Assembly: GCF_963678635.1 (NCBI RefSeq)
Contig: NC_087064.1
Coordinates: 23,419,539 to 23,483,538 of the forward strand
Direction: 5' to 3'
Length of the DNA: 64,000 nt
DNA from: Symsagittifera roscoffensis
Taxonomy: Eukaryota; Xenacoelomorpha; Acoela; Convolutidae
Positions 41,221-52,300 of the stretch are shown piece after piece. The position numbers and the translations under genes are program-made. The notes below the pieces were generated by a model. That model saw only the letters and a list, made by a program, of their open reading frames with translations, searched no databases and was not told where the DNA came from. How positions within the stretch are numbered: the first letter of the stretch is position 1; every line of letters starts with the position of its first letter.

Positions 41221-43016
41221 TTGTAATTTGAATTTGAATTTTCTTCTTCAAATGTCACAAACTACTTTACTGGAATGATGGGAGGCAAATACGCTCTTCA
41301 ATAACAGAAGTGCAAATGGCACCAAAAAGCGCTCGACCCCTCTGTTTATTGTTGACACTGTGACCAAAGAGGTTAGTTCAATCCGTGTTCAATTAAGCAC
41401 CGTTTCAGCGGAATGAATGGTCTTCGATGACACTTATTGATTTGGAAAAGGACATTTCTAAACGATAAAATTTAAGTTGGTAAGGGGACAAAACTTAAAC
41501 GTTGGTTAGCTACACAAACTCTAGTCCAAAAAAAATTCTCGCAGTAAAGTCAATCCCGTTTGGATACAATATGCATGAAACTTCAACCAATTAGAAACTA
41601 CTTTAAAGTACCCAACAACTGCTCAGAAATCGATATGATTGAATTCACATTTCAAAAAATTCTGGGTCTTTAATTTTTTCATTTCCAACATTCCTCGAAA
41701 AAATGCCTCGGCTTTGATATTAATTGCTGTAGAATAAAAGAATCACTTCCAATCTGATTATAAAACTCTTTGAATTCTTGAAGCTTTCGCTGCCAAACTG
41801 ACAAATTGCAATCGCTGCCAAATCGACAAATTGGCAAGCAACAAGTTTTGGCAACAAACAAACTGCCAAGAAACACCTGAATTGACTCGGTAGGTAGCAG
41901 ATTTAGCGGGAGGGATAATGCGCTCTTCTGCCTCCCCCTCCTTAAGGATCCGACAAGTTTGTACAATCATATCCATTTTCAGCTGGCCGACCTCAAAATT
42001 GTTCTAAATGCGCTTTCGGTGCCAATACATACTAATTTTTAGGGAGGAGCGATTTCTTAATCAAAACTTTTCAAAAAGTGGCTTAAAACGCCGTTTTTGG
42101 CTTGTTTTACGCAAACATTCGCTCCCTACCGCGCTGCAAATGATCTCAAATTAGGATCTTATTGTGTTTTTCGAGAGCTCGCACAGAGAATCAAAATGGT
42201 CGAAGTAGTCTCAGAAATCTGCCCCTTTGGAGAAAATCTTAAATCGCGCATGAACTGGATATCAGCTTTTTTTTCAAGTTTTTGTAATGAGTGCTATGGT
42301 CAGAGCAATCTGTGTTATGTAAACAAAAACTGGCGTCTCCTTTTTATATTTCGACTGCATTTCGTTCGATTTTATACTCAACAGTCAAAAAATTATTTAT
42401 GCAAAAATTACAAATAACCAAATGATTACACCCTCGAGTTTGTAAGCTTGCTGTCATATACGGTCAATCTACCATTTCTTTCAGCGCGATTTACACATTT
42501 TAGTGCAAAGTTTTGGTAAAAACTCATCAAAATAATCATTGTGATTATTTCGATGAGAAACCCTATGAAAAGCATTTTTTGACCTTAAAAGATTAGAATT
42601 AAAATGATGAAAATGTTTTCATTCAATTGAATCCCTATGTAAGCCCATTTAAACTTTCCTAAAATCCATTTGGAGAGATGTCTGAAAAAAATTCCAAGCA
42701 TTTTGCCGAAGAACAAAAATGGTATTGTATGATGAGCATTTTTGTGTAAAGAGATAAACCCCTCCTAGGAGTTTTTGAGTGCTTTCAAAAGTGGAAATTT
42801 TTCTGGTACTTTTTATGGTTGAGCAAAAGAAATTTTCAACAGAATATACTTCGTTATTCAAATTTACTGCGCGACCGCACACAAAAAACCGTTTATGAAG
42901 CAGACAGAAATTTGCGTTTTGATTGGACCTTGAAGTGATTTGCAAATACTAACAAGTCCTATTATTAAAACTAAATAAATTGCTCTGCTCAGTTTGGAAT
43001 GCATTTATGCGCCACT
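41221..43016. other. remainder of copy A, no gene supported
   Basis: Several frames (for example 41758-41976 minus and 42097-42417 plus) recur unchanged in copy B, but so does the non-coding DNA around them. They give no family match and the 42097 frame starts at a TTG. I do not call them genes. Confidence 0.4.
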
Positions 43017-43242
43017 TTATGCTTGGTAAATGGCAGCGTATGAGAATGGGCTTGATTTTAAATATTTCAAGTAAAATTGACAAATTTTTATTGATTCGGA
43101 TTTCCTAGTTAAAGAAATGCCAAATCCTTTATCATTTGTTCCTGAATCATCTTGTCTATTAATATATCTTAACCTAATTTTAATCTGCGTGTGCATGAAA
43201 TCGTTTTGGGAACTGATAAGTTAAAAGGCTGAATCAAATGAA

Positions 43243-43381
43243 GCAAGATTTGAGCGGTTTGAGCGGTTTTTTTAGACAATTACGCTCAATATCTTGCTTC
43301 AAAATGAGTGGTTTGAGCGGTTTTTGAACGGTTTTATTTAAAAAAAAAAACGCTCAAAAACCGCGCAAGATTTGAACGGTA
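43243..43381. mobile_element. 139-bp GAGCGG fold-back insertion in copy B
   Basis: Copy A has a 15-bp sequence (cagtcaggtccccag, 36239-36253) at this site. Copy B has 139 bp that begin GCAAGATTTGAGCGGTTTG and end GCAAGATTTGAACGGTA. Repeats of TTTGAGCGGTTTTT and their reverse complement AAACGCTCAAAAACCGC lie inside, so each strand can fold back on itself. Confidence 0.8.
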
Positions 43382-43691
43382 TTGCCATTGACTTAGTTTT
43401 TATAATGTAACAACCAGAAGTTTGGCAGGCTGGGAAAATGAGTCCAAATATAGTGTAAATACGTAATAGTGCCCAATTTTATAACAATTCTACCATCTGA
43501 GAAAGAATTAATCATAAAAAAGAACATTATTTTTGTATTTTTTCGATTTAAAAAAATTTGGGGGAGACAAGCTTAGTTTAGTGAGCGTTTGGCGATGAAT
43601 TTTTTAAGAATGACTTTCATGTACTAATCAATGATGGCAGTCAAGTTGCGTTTTTATTTTGAAACTTTTTTCAGTTTTATAGAGATATAAA

Positions 43692-44920
43692 TTAGTAAAC
43701 TAAATTTCGCTGTAAATAAAATGTATAAGAGTTTTCCCAGTCTTGCCGTGTTTGATGAGAGTGCACGGCAACGTGACCGGAAGGGTCGCTCTGGTTTACT
43801 TCTGCTATATTGTGTATATATTTGAACAAACTTTCGTCCATTACTAATTGCACAGTTTGTTCACGTTGAGTTAGCGATACACATGATCCAATAAATTGGT
43901 CTTCTATTTTATGGTAGCAGAAATATTTCGCACTCTCTTCCTCGTTTTGCATGTGTTTTCCCATACAGTGATGTGGGCATTCCCGTGCGAGGGCGTGAAG
44001 TAATTGCACTAAAAAAATGTTCAGACCTCCCCAGCAAAAGAACTCGAACTCATCAATCGGGTACTCTTCTTTGGTCGTCCCGTGCCGACCTTCTCGTGTT
44101 GAAATTGGAATGATTTCAGATCCACAATGAGCTCCGGTGTAAAATGAGGTGGCATTTAGTTGACGAGCTGCTAGTGTGATATTTTTATCAAATTTTGCAG
44201 AATTTTTGTTAGCTAGGTTTTGGTCATAAAGCAACAACTCCTCGAGTTTACCTGGAAGCAAATAAATGTCGTCGTCCGTTTTAATTAAGTAATTGGCATG
44301 TGAACAAAAACACGATACGACTTTGAGCCGATAAGAATTTTGTACGTAGCCGAGTAGTATTCTTCGACGCTATTGGCCACGACAATATCTCCGTATGTTC
44401 GGCTTTCAGTTTCAACCAATCGCAGTTCTGAATCTGTGTTTGGTTTTCCGAGAAGAAAAAACAGAGTCCAGTTTCCTTTTAAACTCACCTTTTGGTAATT
44501 TGAGAAGTTTGCTTAAGTTTTTCTGACCATTTCTCTTTTATCTGGACTGTTAAACCGGCTGTGAACGAAAACAACTCTCAAATTTTGGAGGTGTTCTGGA
44601 CAGAATTGAAAGTCAGAAGAAAAAGGAAGAATAATGTTTCCCGGTTCGGGTAGTTTTCGAATGGGAGCGTCTTTGTGAGTTGTTTTTCGAGGCATCCAGT
44701 CTGTCTCAAGACACCTAAGCTTCCGAGCTATTTGAACCGACAACTTTTTTGTTTCAGAATTGTCTTCCACATTAGAAGAAAGTCCCACTAGATAATTGTT
44801 GATGCTTTTGAAATTTATCGTACCGACACTTTCGTCGTTAGTTTCAACTAGTAGTTTTGTAATACAAATTAGGCCAACAATAAAGAGGAAAGCAAAAAAG
44901 CAACGAAATATGTTGTTCAT
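43692..44920 (-). pseudogene. GT31 glycosyltransferase, inactivated duplicate
   Basis: It is the same gene as 36563-37792 with a few substitutions and two disabling changes. Codon 136 (TAC in copy A) is TAA here, giving the stop at 44513-44515. One C is missing near 44328 (tgagccgataag versus tgagcccgataag), which shifts the frame just before the DxD segment. The rest of the catalytic domain remains readable in 44261-43692, so inactivation is recent. Confidence 0.93.
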
Positions 44921-46126
44921 ATCGATATGAACAGATAAACAGAAAGCAGTTTAAAAATTAAAAGGTTCAACTAATTTAAAAAAAACGAAGCAGGAATTAG
45001 ATTTTGTCAATGCAATAGACGCAAGCTTGAAAAACAAATGATATTTTGCCTTGTGCCAAAAAAAAATCTGTAGCCGCACCATGTTGCGGCTCAAATGATA
45101 AGCGTTTGAATGATTGTTTGAATAATTTCACATCGAATGTGATGTAATAAATAACTAAAAGTACGAATTGACGTCTCCAGAAGAAAGTGAAGGAAGAATA
45201 AAATCAAAAAATAGCAAGTGGAGTCGAATTTGATAAGATATCAAATTTGAGTCTGCTTAGAAAGTCGCAGCGCAAATGTAGAAACTCAAGATTGTGTTAT
45301 ATTTTTGAACGCACAAAAGGCAATAAATATGCAATGAAGCTATATAAAAGCAAGAAATCAGCTTTGAGGCGAGTGAACAATGTAAAGCAAATGCGCATAT
45401 ATGTATTTTAGTCTTTTAGTGTAAAACAAAAAACTTTGATGCAAATTCAACATTGAAAGTTTTGACATGGTATATCTAGTCACCGATTTGTGTATCCGAC
45501 AAACGTAGCCTTGCAACCGATTTCATGATTAATTCAGCTATCTATGAAGCTGAAACGGCGCCGTACTGAACGTTACTGCTCGTATTAGGGCTATGTATAC
45601 CAGGTTTTGACTCCTCTCAAATAGTTTCTGGTATGGAAGTTTTGGATAAACTAAAAAGGTATCTGAGCATGAAGTTTATCCAACACTTTCTTACCAAAAA
45701 TTTTTGAGGATCAGCTAAATGGCAGTCGAAACCTGCATGGTGTAGCCTTGATACGAGCAGTCTTTGTTGCTGCGACCTAGGTGGTGTTTTTTTATTCAGT
45801 CTCTTTTCGGATCATACTAAGTGTTTTTGATGGAATTATTTAAAACGAATTTGGTGAAAATTTTTTGTCTTGAGCTAAAATTAATTTTTATTTTCTATCT
45901 CTGATTATTTTTGTAAACATACGGGGGTTTGCAAATGGCTATTTTGGCCAAAATGGAATAACTAACGCGCAGAGAAATTGCAATCTTGCAACACACTTAA
46001 GCGGCAGCTAATGCGTTTCAAATCAAATTGAGGCCAGTAATTTAGTTCTACTAAAACAATACGAGACGCACGAGACGCTAAACACTCCTTTTGTGTTTTA
46101 CATAGCGTGTAGAGGACAAAATTAAG

Positions 46127-46651
46127 ACAAGACTGCTCGTATCAGGGCGAAGCCCTGAATGTTCCGACTGCCTTTTAAGGTTTATGGAGCAGTAATAACC
46201 TTTAAAAATTCAATGAAAAAAAAAACAAAAGAAAGTTTTTTTTCTAAAATCATCCCCCCACACGCCATTTAAAGTACAAAAGGATAGATTTCGCTCCTTG
46301 TAACAAACCAATTATGGCAAAAAGCTTCTTTTAACTAATTCGGAACGATTTCTAAGACGGATTAACTCTCCGCTTACGCGTTAATAGCGCGAATTATATC
46401 GCGCGTTAATTGTCCCAAATTGGCCAAAATGGCAATCTTTAAACCCCCGTAACTTTACGAAAAATGATCACAGGTGAAATATCTTTTCAAATTTGAGCTC
46501 AGGACAACGATACCTTTCGAATTGTTTGATTTTAAAAATTCCGTCAAAAATGGCTAGTTAAAAAATCGAAATTTGTCTGAAGAAATAAAAACCCACCCCG
46601 AGCACAAATATTCTGTTACTTTCGTATCGAAAGTCGGAACAAAAAGGAAAC
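46127..46651 (-). repeat. 540-bp repeat, copy-B equivalent
   Basis: Direct duplicate of 38997-39519, starting ACAAGACTGCTCGTATCAGG with the hairpin cagggcgaagccctg. Other hairpin units of copy B lie at 45719-45763, 46737-46770 and 46890-46935. Confidence 0.85.
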
Positions 46652-47679
46652 GTTTTTTTTTGTAATTACTATTTTTATCACTTTGTCAATTATTCAAACA
46701 AAAATTTCTCTATTAGATCTTAAAATGTAATCGGAAAATTCAGGGCTTCGCCCTGATATACGAGCAATCGTATTATTTCCGTACACAACTCAAGTGTAAT
46801 TACCTAAATTTTGATATTATCAGCTCAAATTTCATGGTTTTACCAATATTTAATTTACCAAAAACTATTCGAAGCCAATTAAAGGGCAGTTGGAACATGC
46901 ATGGGCTCGACCTGATACGAGCAGTCATGTTCAGCATGGCGCCTTTTACGCGCTATAGATAGCTGAATCAATTACGAAATTGGTTACATGTCTACATATA
47001 TCGGTTTACTTAAATACATTTATAACCAAGTTATATTGTTATATTTAAATCGAAGCATCAAACTAGATATTTCGGCGCAATATTTTCTCTGAATGCTTAT
47101 TTAATCTCTCCTGAATGGCCATTCAATCTGAAACAAATTGTTTTGCGAGTTGCTTCGTTGCAGTCAAATAATTTTGTTTTCATCATCAGAGATAAACTTT
47201 TAATGAATTTGAACTCACGGAGTCGTTTTTTTTTTCATGGGAGTATAAAAATTATTTATTGAAAACTCTATTTTCGATCGCCGAAATTGGTTTGAATGAT
47301 AAACCAGCCTCAGAATAAATTTTACGCTGATTTCTTTAAATATTGGAACGATAAATGCGTGGAGTTTAAAATTTTGTCGAACCAATTTCTATAGATTGAA
47401 ATTTGGTATAATTTCTGCTTTAATATGGAACGATTAAAATTTATTAGCAAGCTAGAAGTGAGTTCTAGTTTGCTAAATCTTGTAGTTTTGTTAAATGCTC
47501 AAAAATTGTCAGGCTCAATTTCAGAGTTATGTACGCAACAGCAATTGTCTTGCAACAGCAATTGCCTTGCAACAGCAATTGTCTTGTAATTGTGAACTAG
47601 AGTTTTTCAGTAAACAAGGCCTCTTACAAGTCTTTAAGAAGTTGAACTAGCTCCGTTATTGATCATTAACAACTTCCAG

Positions 47680-48355
47680 GCTACTTCCCCTTGGTTCAGA
47701 GGTAAAAAGGTTGCCGTTGCACGCTAAAGTCAGGGTTTCGAGTCCCGGTCGGATTTCGTTTTTTTTTTTCATTATCAATAAACTTGAGCTTTTTTGGAAA
47801 ATTGAGAATTGTCGGCCTTTCGTTCGTCTGTTGTCGTATTTTGTTGTCTTCATTTCCAAAGCGTGGAAATATTTCATAATTCAAACAGTTTTTTCTAAAA
47901 TTGACGGTTGTCCTAATACCTTGTCGATTTACCGTTTTGGATTATTGATAGGATTTTTGTTTTTAATTTTTCAAATCATAATGGTTTCGGCTAATGGTTT
48001 ATTGGCTTAGTCAACCAATTTGTGTCATTTGATGGGTAAATGTAGATTACTTTTTTGAAAAAAATTCATGATGATTTTGCAAATTATGCGCTCAAATGTT
48101 CTATGACATTTTCTTCTTATGGAACTTCTTTGCTCAATAGGCGTCTAAACAAATATTGTCAGTTTTATTGCCGCTCGTTAAATGGTACTAAAAGCTTTTC
48201 TAATGCCGGTGGTTGTGTTCTCTACTGTTTTTCTTGACTAGATTTTAAAATAAAAGTTTTCAATTATTTTTTCGACTTAATAGTTTCCATCTCTGTGTGA
48301 AATAGCTAGCTCGCAATGTGTCGTAAGTGATGCAAACACCGTTTCGCCTCTGTGT
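47680..48355 (+). repeat. tRNA-headed, hairpin-tailed retroposon in copy B
   Basis: Duplicate of 40550-41220. The B box reads GGGTTTCGAGTCCCGG here, closer to a true tRNA T-arm than in copy A. Confidence 0.6.
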
Positions 48356-49133
48356 TTGTAATTTGAATTTGAATTTTTTTCTTCAAATGTCACGAACTAC
48401 TTTACTGGAATGATGGGAGGCAAATACGCTCTTCAATAACAGAAGTGCAAATGGCACCAAAAGCGCTCGACCCCTCTGTTTATTGTTGACACTGTGACCA
48501 AAGGGGTTAGTTCGATCCGTGTTCAATTAAGCACCGTTTCAGCGGAATGAATGGTCTTCGATGACACTTATTGATTTGGAAAAGGACATTTCTAAACGAT
48601 AAAATTTAAGTTGGTAAGGGGACAAAACTTGAACGTTGGTTAGCTACACAAACACTAGTCCAAAAAAATTTCTCGAAGTAAAGTCAATCCCGTTTGGATA
48701 CAATATGCATGAAACTTCAACCAATTAGAAACTACTTTAAAGTACCCAACAACTGCTCAGAAATCGATATGATTGAATTCACATTTCAAAAAATTCTGGG
48801 TTTTTAATTTTTTCATTTCCAACATTCCTCGAAAAAATGCCTCGGCTTTGATATTAATTGCTGTAGAATAAAAGAATCACTTCCAATCTGATTATAAAAC
48901 TCTTTGAATTCTTGAAGCTTCCCGAGTCGAGGTTTTTCACCTAATTTGAAGCAAGATTTGAAAGGTTTGAGCGGTTTTTTTAGACAATTACGCTCAAAAT
49001 CATGTTTCAAAATGAGCGGTTTGAGCGGTTTTTGAACGGTTTATCTAAAAAAAAGCACAAGATTTGAACGGTTTTGAGCGGTTTGTCTAAAAAAAACCGC
49101 TCAAAAACCGCGCAAGATTTAATAATAAAAAGT

Positions 49134-49206
49134 CGACCACAGAGGGATTCGAACCCGCAATCTTCTGATTCGAAGTCAGACGCCTTATCCGTTAGGCCAT
49201 GATGCC
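49134..49206 (-). tRNA. tRNA-Arg(TCG)-like, probably a decayed copy
   Basis: The minus strand has a tRNA body with TGGCCTAACGGATAAGGC (D arm), CTGACTTCGAATCAG (anticodon arm, anticodon TCG) and GGGTTCGAATCCC (T arm). The acceptor stem pairs poorly (positions 4 and 5 mismatched, one G-T), and one T-stem pair is C-T. It lies inside the 1,054-bp insertion, so it was probably carried there. A run of T follows the 3' end (gactttttatta), which would serve as a Pol III terminator. Confidence 0.7.
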
Positions 49207-49437
49207 CTGAACGTAGTGTCGCGCAGCGAAGCCAAATAAATTAGTCAAGCACCTGGCTTAACTGGCAATTTTCAAATGACCGCAAAATAACAAAAGCTGT
49301 ACCTGTCTGATAACGCATGGTATATCGAAAGCAAAATTAAATCGAAGTGGAAGGCAACAACTCGCAGCAGACCACATTTCGTAAGTTGATTTAAGTAGAA
49401 ACTCATATTCGACTCCAATTTACCACTCATACCGAAT

Positions 49438-49481
49438 GTTATAAGCGGCCACACCTCACACAAAGTGTAGCCGTTTATAAC
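49438..49481. repeat. 17-bp stem hairpin
   Basis: GTTATAAGCGGCCACAC pairs with GTGTAGCCGTTTATAAC across a 10-nt loop, with two mismatches. It sits in the middle of the 1,054-bp insertion. Confidence 0.75.
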
Positions 49482-49550
49482 ACTTTGGCAGAAAAAACAT
49501 CAATATGATGTAAAATGTTTTCAAAAAGAGAAAAAATTAAAAATTATGAG

Positions 49551-49680
49551 GGGGTGTACGTTGGTGGGGGGGGGGGGGGTTTATTGGGTGTTGGATACGT
49601 TGAGGGGGTACGTTGGGGGGAGGGAGTACGTTGGCGGGGGAAGGGGGTTGTAAGTTGGGGCGGGGGGGTCGCCCCTGCCC
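49551..49680 (+). repeat. G-rich minisatellite
   Basis: Degenerate units of GTACGTTGGNGGGGG (for example GGGGGTACGTTGGGGGGAG), plus a run of 14 G at about 49567. Many G3+ tracts are closely spaced on the plus strand. Confidence 0.85.
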
Positions 49681-49740
49681 TGGATGAACGTGTTCGTTCG
49701 AGTTTTGCAGAGAAGAGAAACGTTGAGTCTGGGACCTCGA

Positions 49741-49965
49741 CCCGGGAAGACCGCTCAAAAACCGCTCAAATCTTGCTTGAAAAACCGTTCAAAAATCACC
49801 GCAAGAAATGAGCGGTTTTTGAGCGGTTTTTTAAGCAAGATTTGAGCGGTTTGAGCGGTTTTTCCAAAAAAACCGCCCAAACCGCTCAAACCGCTCAAAC
49901 CGCTCAAATCTTGCTGGAAAACCGCTCAAACCGCTCAAATCTTGAGCGGTTTTTGAGCGGGATCT
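49741..49965. repeat. dense GAGCGG / CCGCTC fold-back cluster
   Basis: At least 15 copies of CCGCTCAAA or TTTGAGCGG alternate in both orientations. CAAATCTTGC and GCAAGATTTG act as recurrent borders. The block is self-complementary at several scales. Confidence 0.85.
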
Positions 49966-51208
49966 CGACCCGGGTTTCGCTGCCAAACTGACAAATTGCA
50001 ATCGCTGCCATATCGACAAATTGGCAAGCAACAAGTTTTGGCAACAAACAAACTGCCAAGAAACACCTGAATTGACTCGGTAGGTAGCAGATTTAGCGGG
50101 AGGGATAATGCGCTCTTCTGCCTCCCCCTCCTTAAGGATCCGACAAGTTTGTACAATCATATCCATTTTCAGCTGGCCGACCTCAAAATTGTTCTAAATG
50201 CGCTTTCGGTGCCAATACATACTAATTTTTAGGGAGGAGCGATTTCTTAATCAAAACTTTTCAAAAAGTGGCTTAAAACGCCGTTTTTGGCTTGTTTTAC
50301 GCAAACATTCGCTCCCTACCGCGCTGCAAATGATCTCAAATTAGGATCTTATTGTGTTTTTCGAGAGCTCGCACAGAGAATCAAAATGGTCGAAGTAGTC
50401 TCAGAAATCTGCCCCTTTGGAGAAAATCTTAAATCGCGCATGAACTGGATATCAGCTTTTTTTTCAAGTTTTTGTAATGAGTGCTATGGTCAGAGCAATC
50501 TGTGTTATGTAAACAAAAACTGGCGTCTCCTTTTTATATTTCGACTGCATTTCGTTCGATTTTATACTCAACAGTCAAAAAATTATTTATGCAAAAATTA
50601 CAAATAACCAAATGATTACACCCTCGAGTTTGTAAGCTTGCTGTCATATACGGTCAATCTACCATTTCTTTCAGCGCGATTTACACATTTTAGTGCAAAG
50701 TTTTGGTAAAAACTCATCAAAATAATCATTGTGATTATTTCGATGAGAAACCCTATGAAAAGCATTTTTTGACCTTAAAAGATTAGAATTAAAATGATGA
50801 AAATGTTTTCATTCAATTGAATCCCTATGTAAGCCCATTTAAACTTTCCTAAAATCCATTTGGAGAGATGTCTGAAAAAAATTCCAAGCATTTTGCCGAA
50901 GAACAAAAACATGGCATTGTATGATGAGCATTTTTGTGTAAAGAGATAAACCCCTGTAAGGAGTTTTTGAGTGCTTTCAAAAGTGGAAATTTTTCTGGTA
51001 CTTTTTATGGTTGAGCAAAAGAAATTTTCAACAGAATATACTTCGTTATTCAAATTTACTGCGCGACCGCACACAAAAAACCGTTTATGAAGCAGACAGA
51101 AATTTGCGTTTTGATGGGACCTTGAAGTGATCTGCAAATACAAACAAGTCCTATTATTAAAACTAAATAAATTGCTGTGTTCAGTTTGGAATGCATTTAT
51201 GCGCCACT

Positions 51209-51890
51209 CATGCGTGTTATGAAAACGCAAAATGAATATTCCGCTTTTTTAGAAACTGGCATCAACAAGACTGCTCGTATTGGGCAAAGCCTTGATTGTT
51301 TCGACAGCCTTTTAGGCTCTATGGCGTAATGTTTGCTCCAAAAGTCTGAAAAATGTTTGTTTATCATGAACTAGCCGAAATGGCAATCTTTAAGCACCCA
51401 TAACTCTACGAAAAAAAAGTCACAAATAAAAGAACTTTTAAACATTATGAAGAACATTTTGGCAGGTTAAAAAAATTCTGTCAAAATCTCTTAGATAAAG
51501 CGTCGAAAATTGTTTGGAGAGAAAAAATAACTCAAATTCCGAGCACAAATATTCCGTGAATATCTTCGAAAATCAGAACAATACGGGTTAACTGTCGAAA
51601 CGTTGATTCTTAAGCCCCATAATTCAAAAAAACTGACCTAGTTGAATTATGTTTTACATATATGATGAGCTCAAATTATCTATAGCCGACATTAAGATGA
51701 TCTGAAAAATAATTTTTGTTTCGGTGCAACAAGGTATATCAAATTTTTGGTTGAGCGAACTGATAGCAAATTTTTCAACTCTAGCAAAATCTTAAGGCTC
51801 GCCTGTCGAGTTGACCCAGTCGCTTTTAACTAGTATGTCTTGGAACAAGTTTGGCACAGAGAATTTATGACTTTCTATCGTTGTTGCCAG
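51209..51890. other. flank with a diverged 540-bp repeat
   Basis: Bases 51256-51600 are a clearly diverged copy of the 38997-39519 repeat (gactgctcgtattgggcaaa, gccgaaatggcaatctttaa). The remainder holds no gene. Confidence 0.6.
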
Positions 51891-52145
51891 TCTAGTACGG
51901 CACAGCGTACAGTGTTTAGCTTTAGCTGTATTTAGCTAGACTTGAAACTTGAAGGTCCCAAGGTCGAGTCCGGTCTCCCAAGATCGACATGTGAGTGTGT
52001 GAACTGAGTTCTTTCTGATTTGTGTATGTTGAAAAATAACTGCATTCTTCTTTTTGGTTTCCATTCTACTTTTTGAAAATAATTCAATACTTTTATGCAA
52101 TCTCCTTTTATTTATTTTAGATTAGATATAATCAAACATATCACA
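51891..52145 (+). repeat. 5' LTR of a Ty3-type element
   Basis: About 255 bp ending in ...ATATCACA directly before a primer-binding-site sequence. It matches the reverse complement of 63698-63954 (gtacggcacagcgtacagtg versus gtacgccacagcgcaatgta; agctagacttgaaacttgaa). The first base pair is TC here and TG in the other LTR. Confidence 0.75.
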
Positions 52146-52160
52146 TGGCGCAGCCAGCCT
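52146..52160 (+). promoter_or_regulatory. primer-binding-site-like sequence
   Basis: TGGCGCAGCCAGCC starts exactly where the LTR ends. A leading TGG, complementary to a tRNA CCA end, and the adjacent position are the usual features. The priming tRNA cannot be named from this. Confidence 0.65.
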
Positions 52161-52300
52161 TTATGAGAAAACAGACCTAATGGGATATCCTGCTGATTTG
52201 ACTAAGCCAGCAGCCAACCCACCTCTAGCTTGGGACAGCTAAATCGGGCAATTTTTCCTTCCGATCACTCTGAGGGAACATTTCAATCCCAATGTCATTT

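Larger units (their letters stand above)
36019..43016. repeat. tandem segmental duplication, copy A (about 7.0 kb)
   Basis: Bases 36019-43016 repeat as 43023-51208, from TTGGTAAATGGCAGCGTATG to TTTATGCGCCACT. Identity by eye is very high over the whole length, with mostly single-base changes. Copy A is the shorter one and holds the intact gene. Copy B is longer because of two insertions. Confidence 0.95.
48921..49974. mobile_element. 1,054-bp terminal-inverted-repeat insertion in copy B
   Basis: Copy A reads GAAGCTTTCGCTG without interruption (about 41777). In copy B the insert lies between GAAGCTT and TTTCGCTG, giving a 2-bp TT duplication. The ends are CCCGAGTCGAG and CTCGACCCGGG, inverted repeats matching at 10 of 11 positions. 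A further CTCGACCCGGG lies inside at about 49738-49748. Contents are GAGCGG fold-back repeats at both ends, a tRNA-Arg-like sequence, a hairpin and a G-rich minisatellite. There is no transposase frame, so it is non-autonomous if it is a transposon. Confidence 0.8.
43023..51208. repeat. tandem segmental duplication, copy B (about 8.2 kb)
   Basis: Direct repeat of 36019-43016, enlarged by a 139-bp and a 1,054-bp insertion (43243-43381 and 48921-49974). The left member of the 540-bp inverted pair (35460-35998) is not duplicated. Confidence 0.95.

Noticed and set aside
41758-41976. Minus-strand frame starting MDMIVQTCRILKEGEAEERI, repeated at 49831-50166
   Set aside because: It looked coding in composition at first, but there is no family, no splice context, and the copy-B version runs into the inserted repeat.
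42097-42417. 106-codon frame identical in both duplicate copies (also 50287-50607)
   Set aside because: The surrounding non-coding DNA is equally conserved, the frame begins with TTG and no domain is recognisable.
49741-49965. Regular-looking repeats suggested a CRISPR array
   Set aside because: Repeat units are 9-11 nt, in both orientations and without unique spacers of constant length, and the genome is animal.
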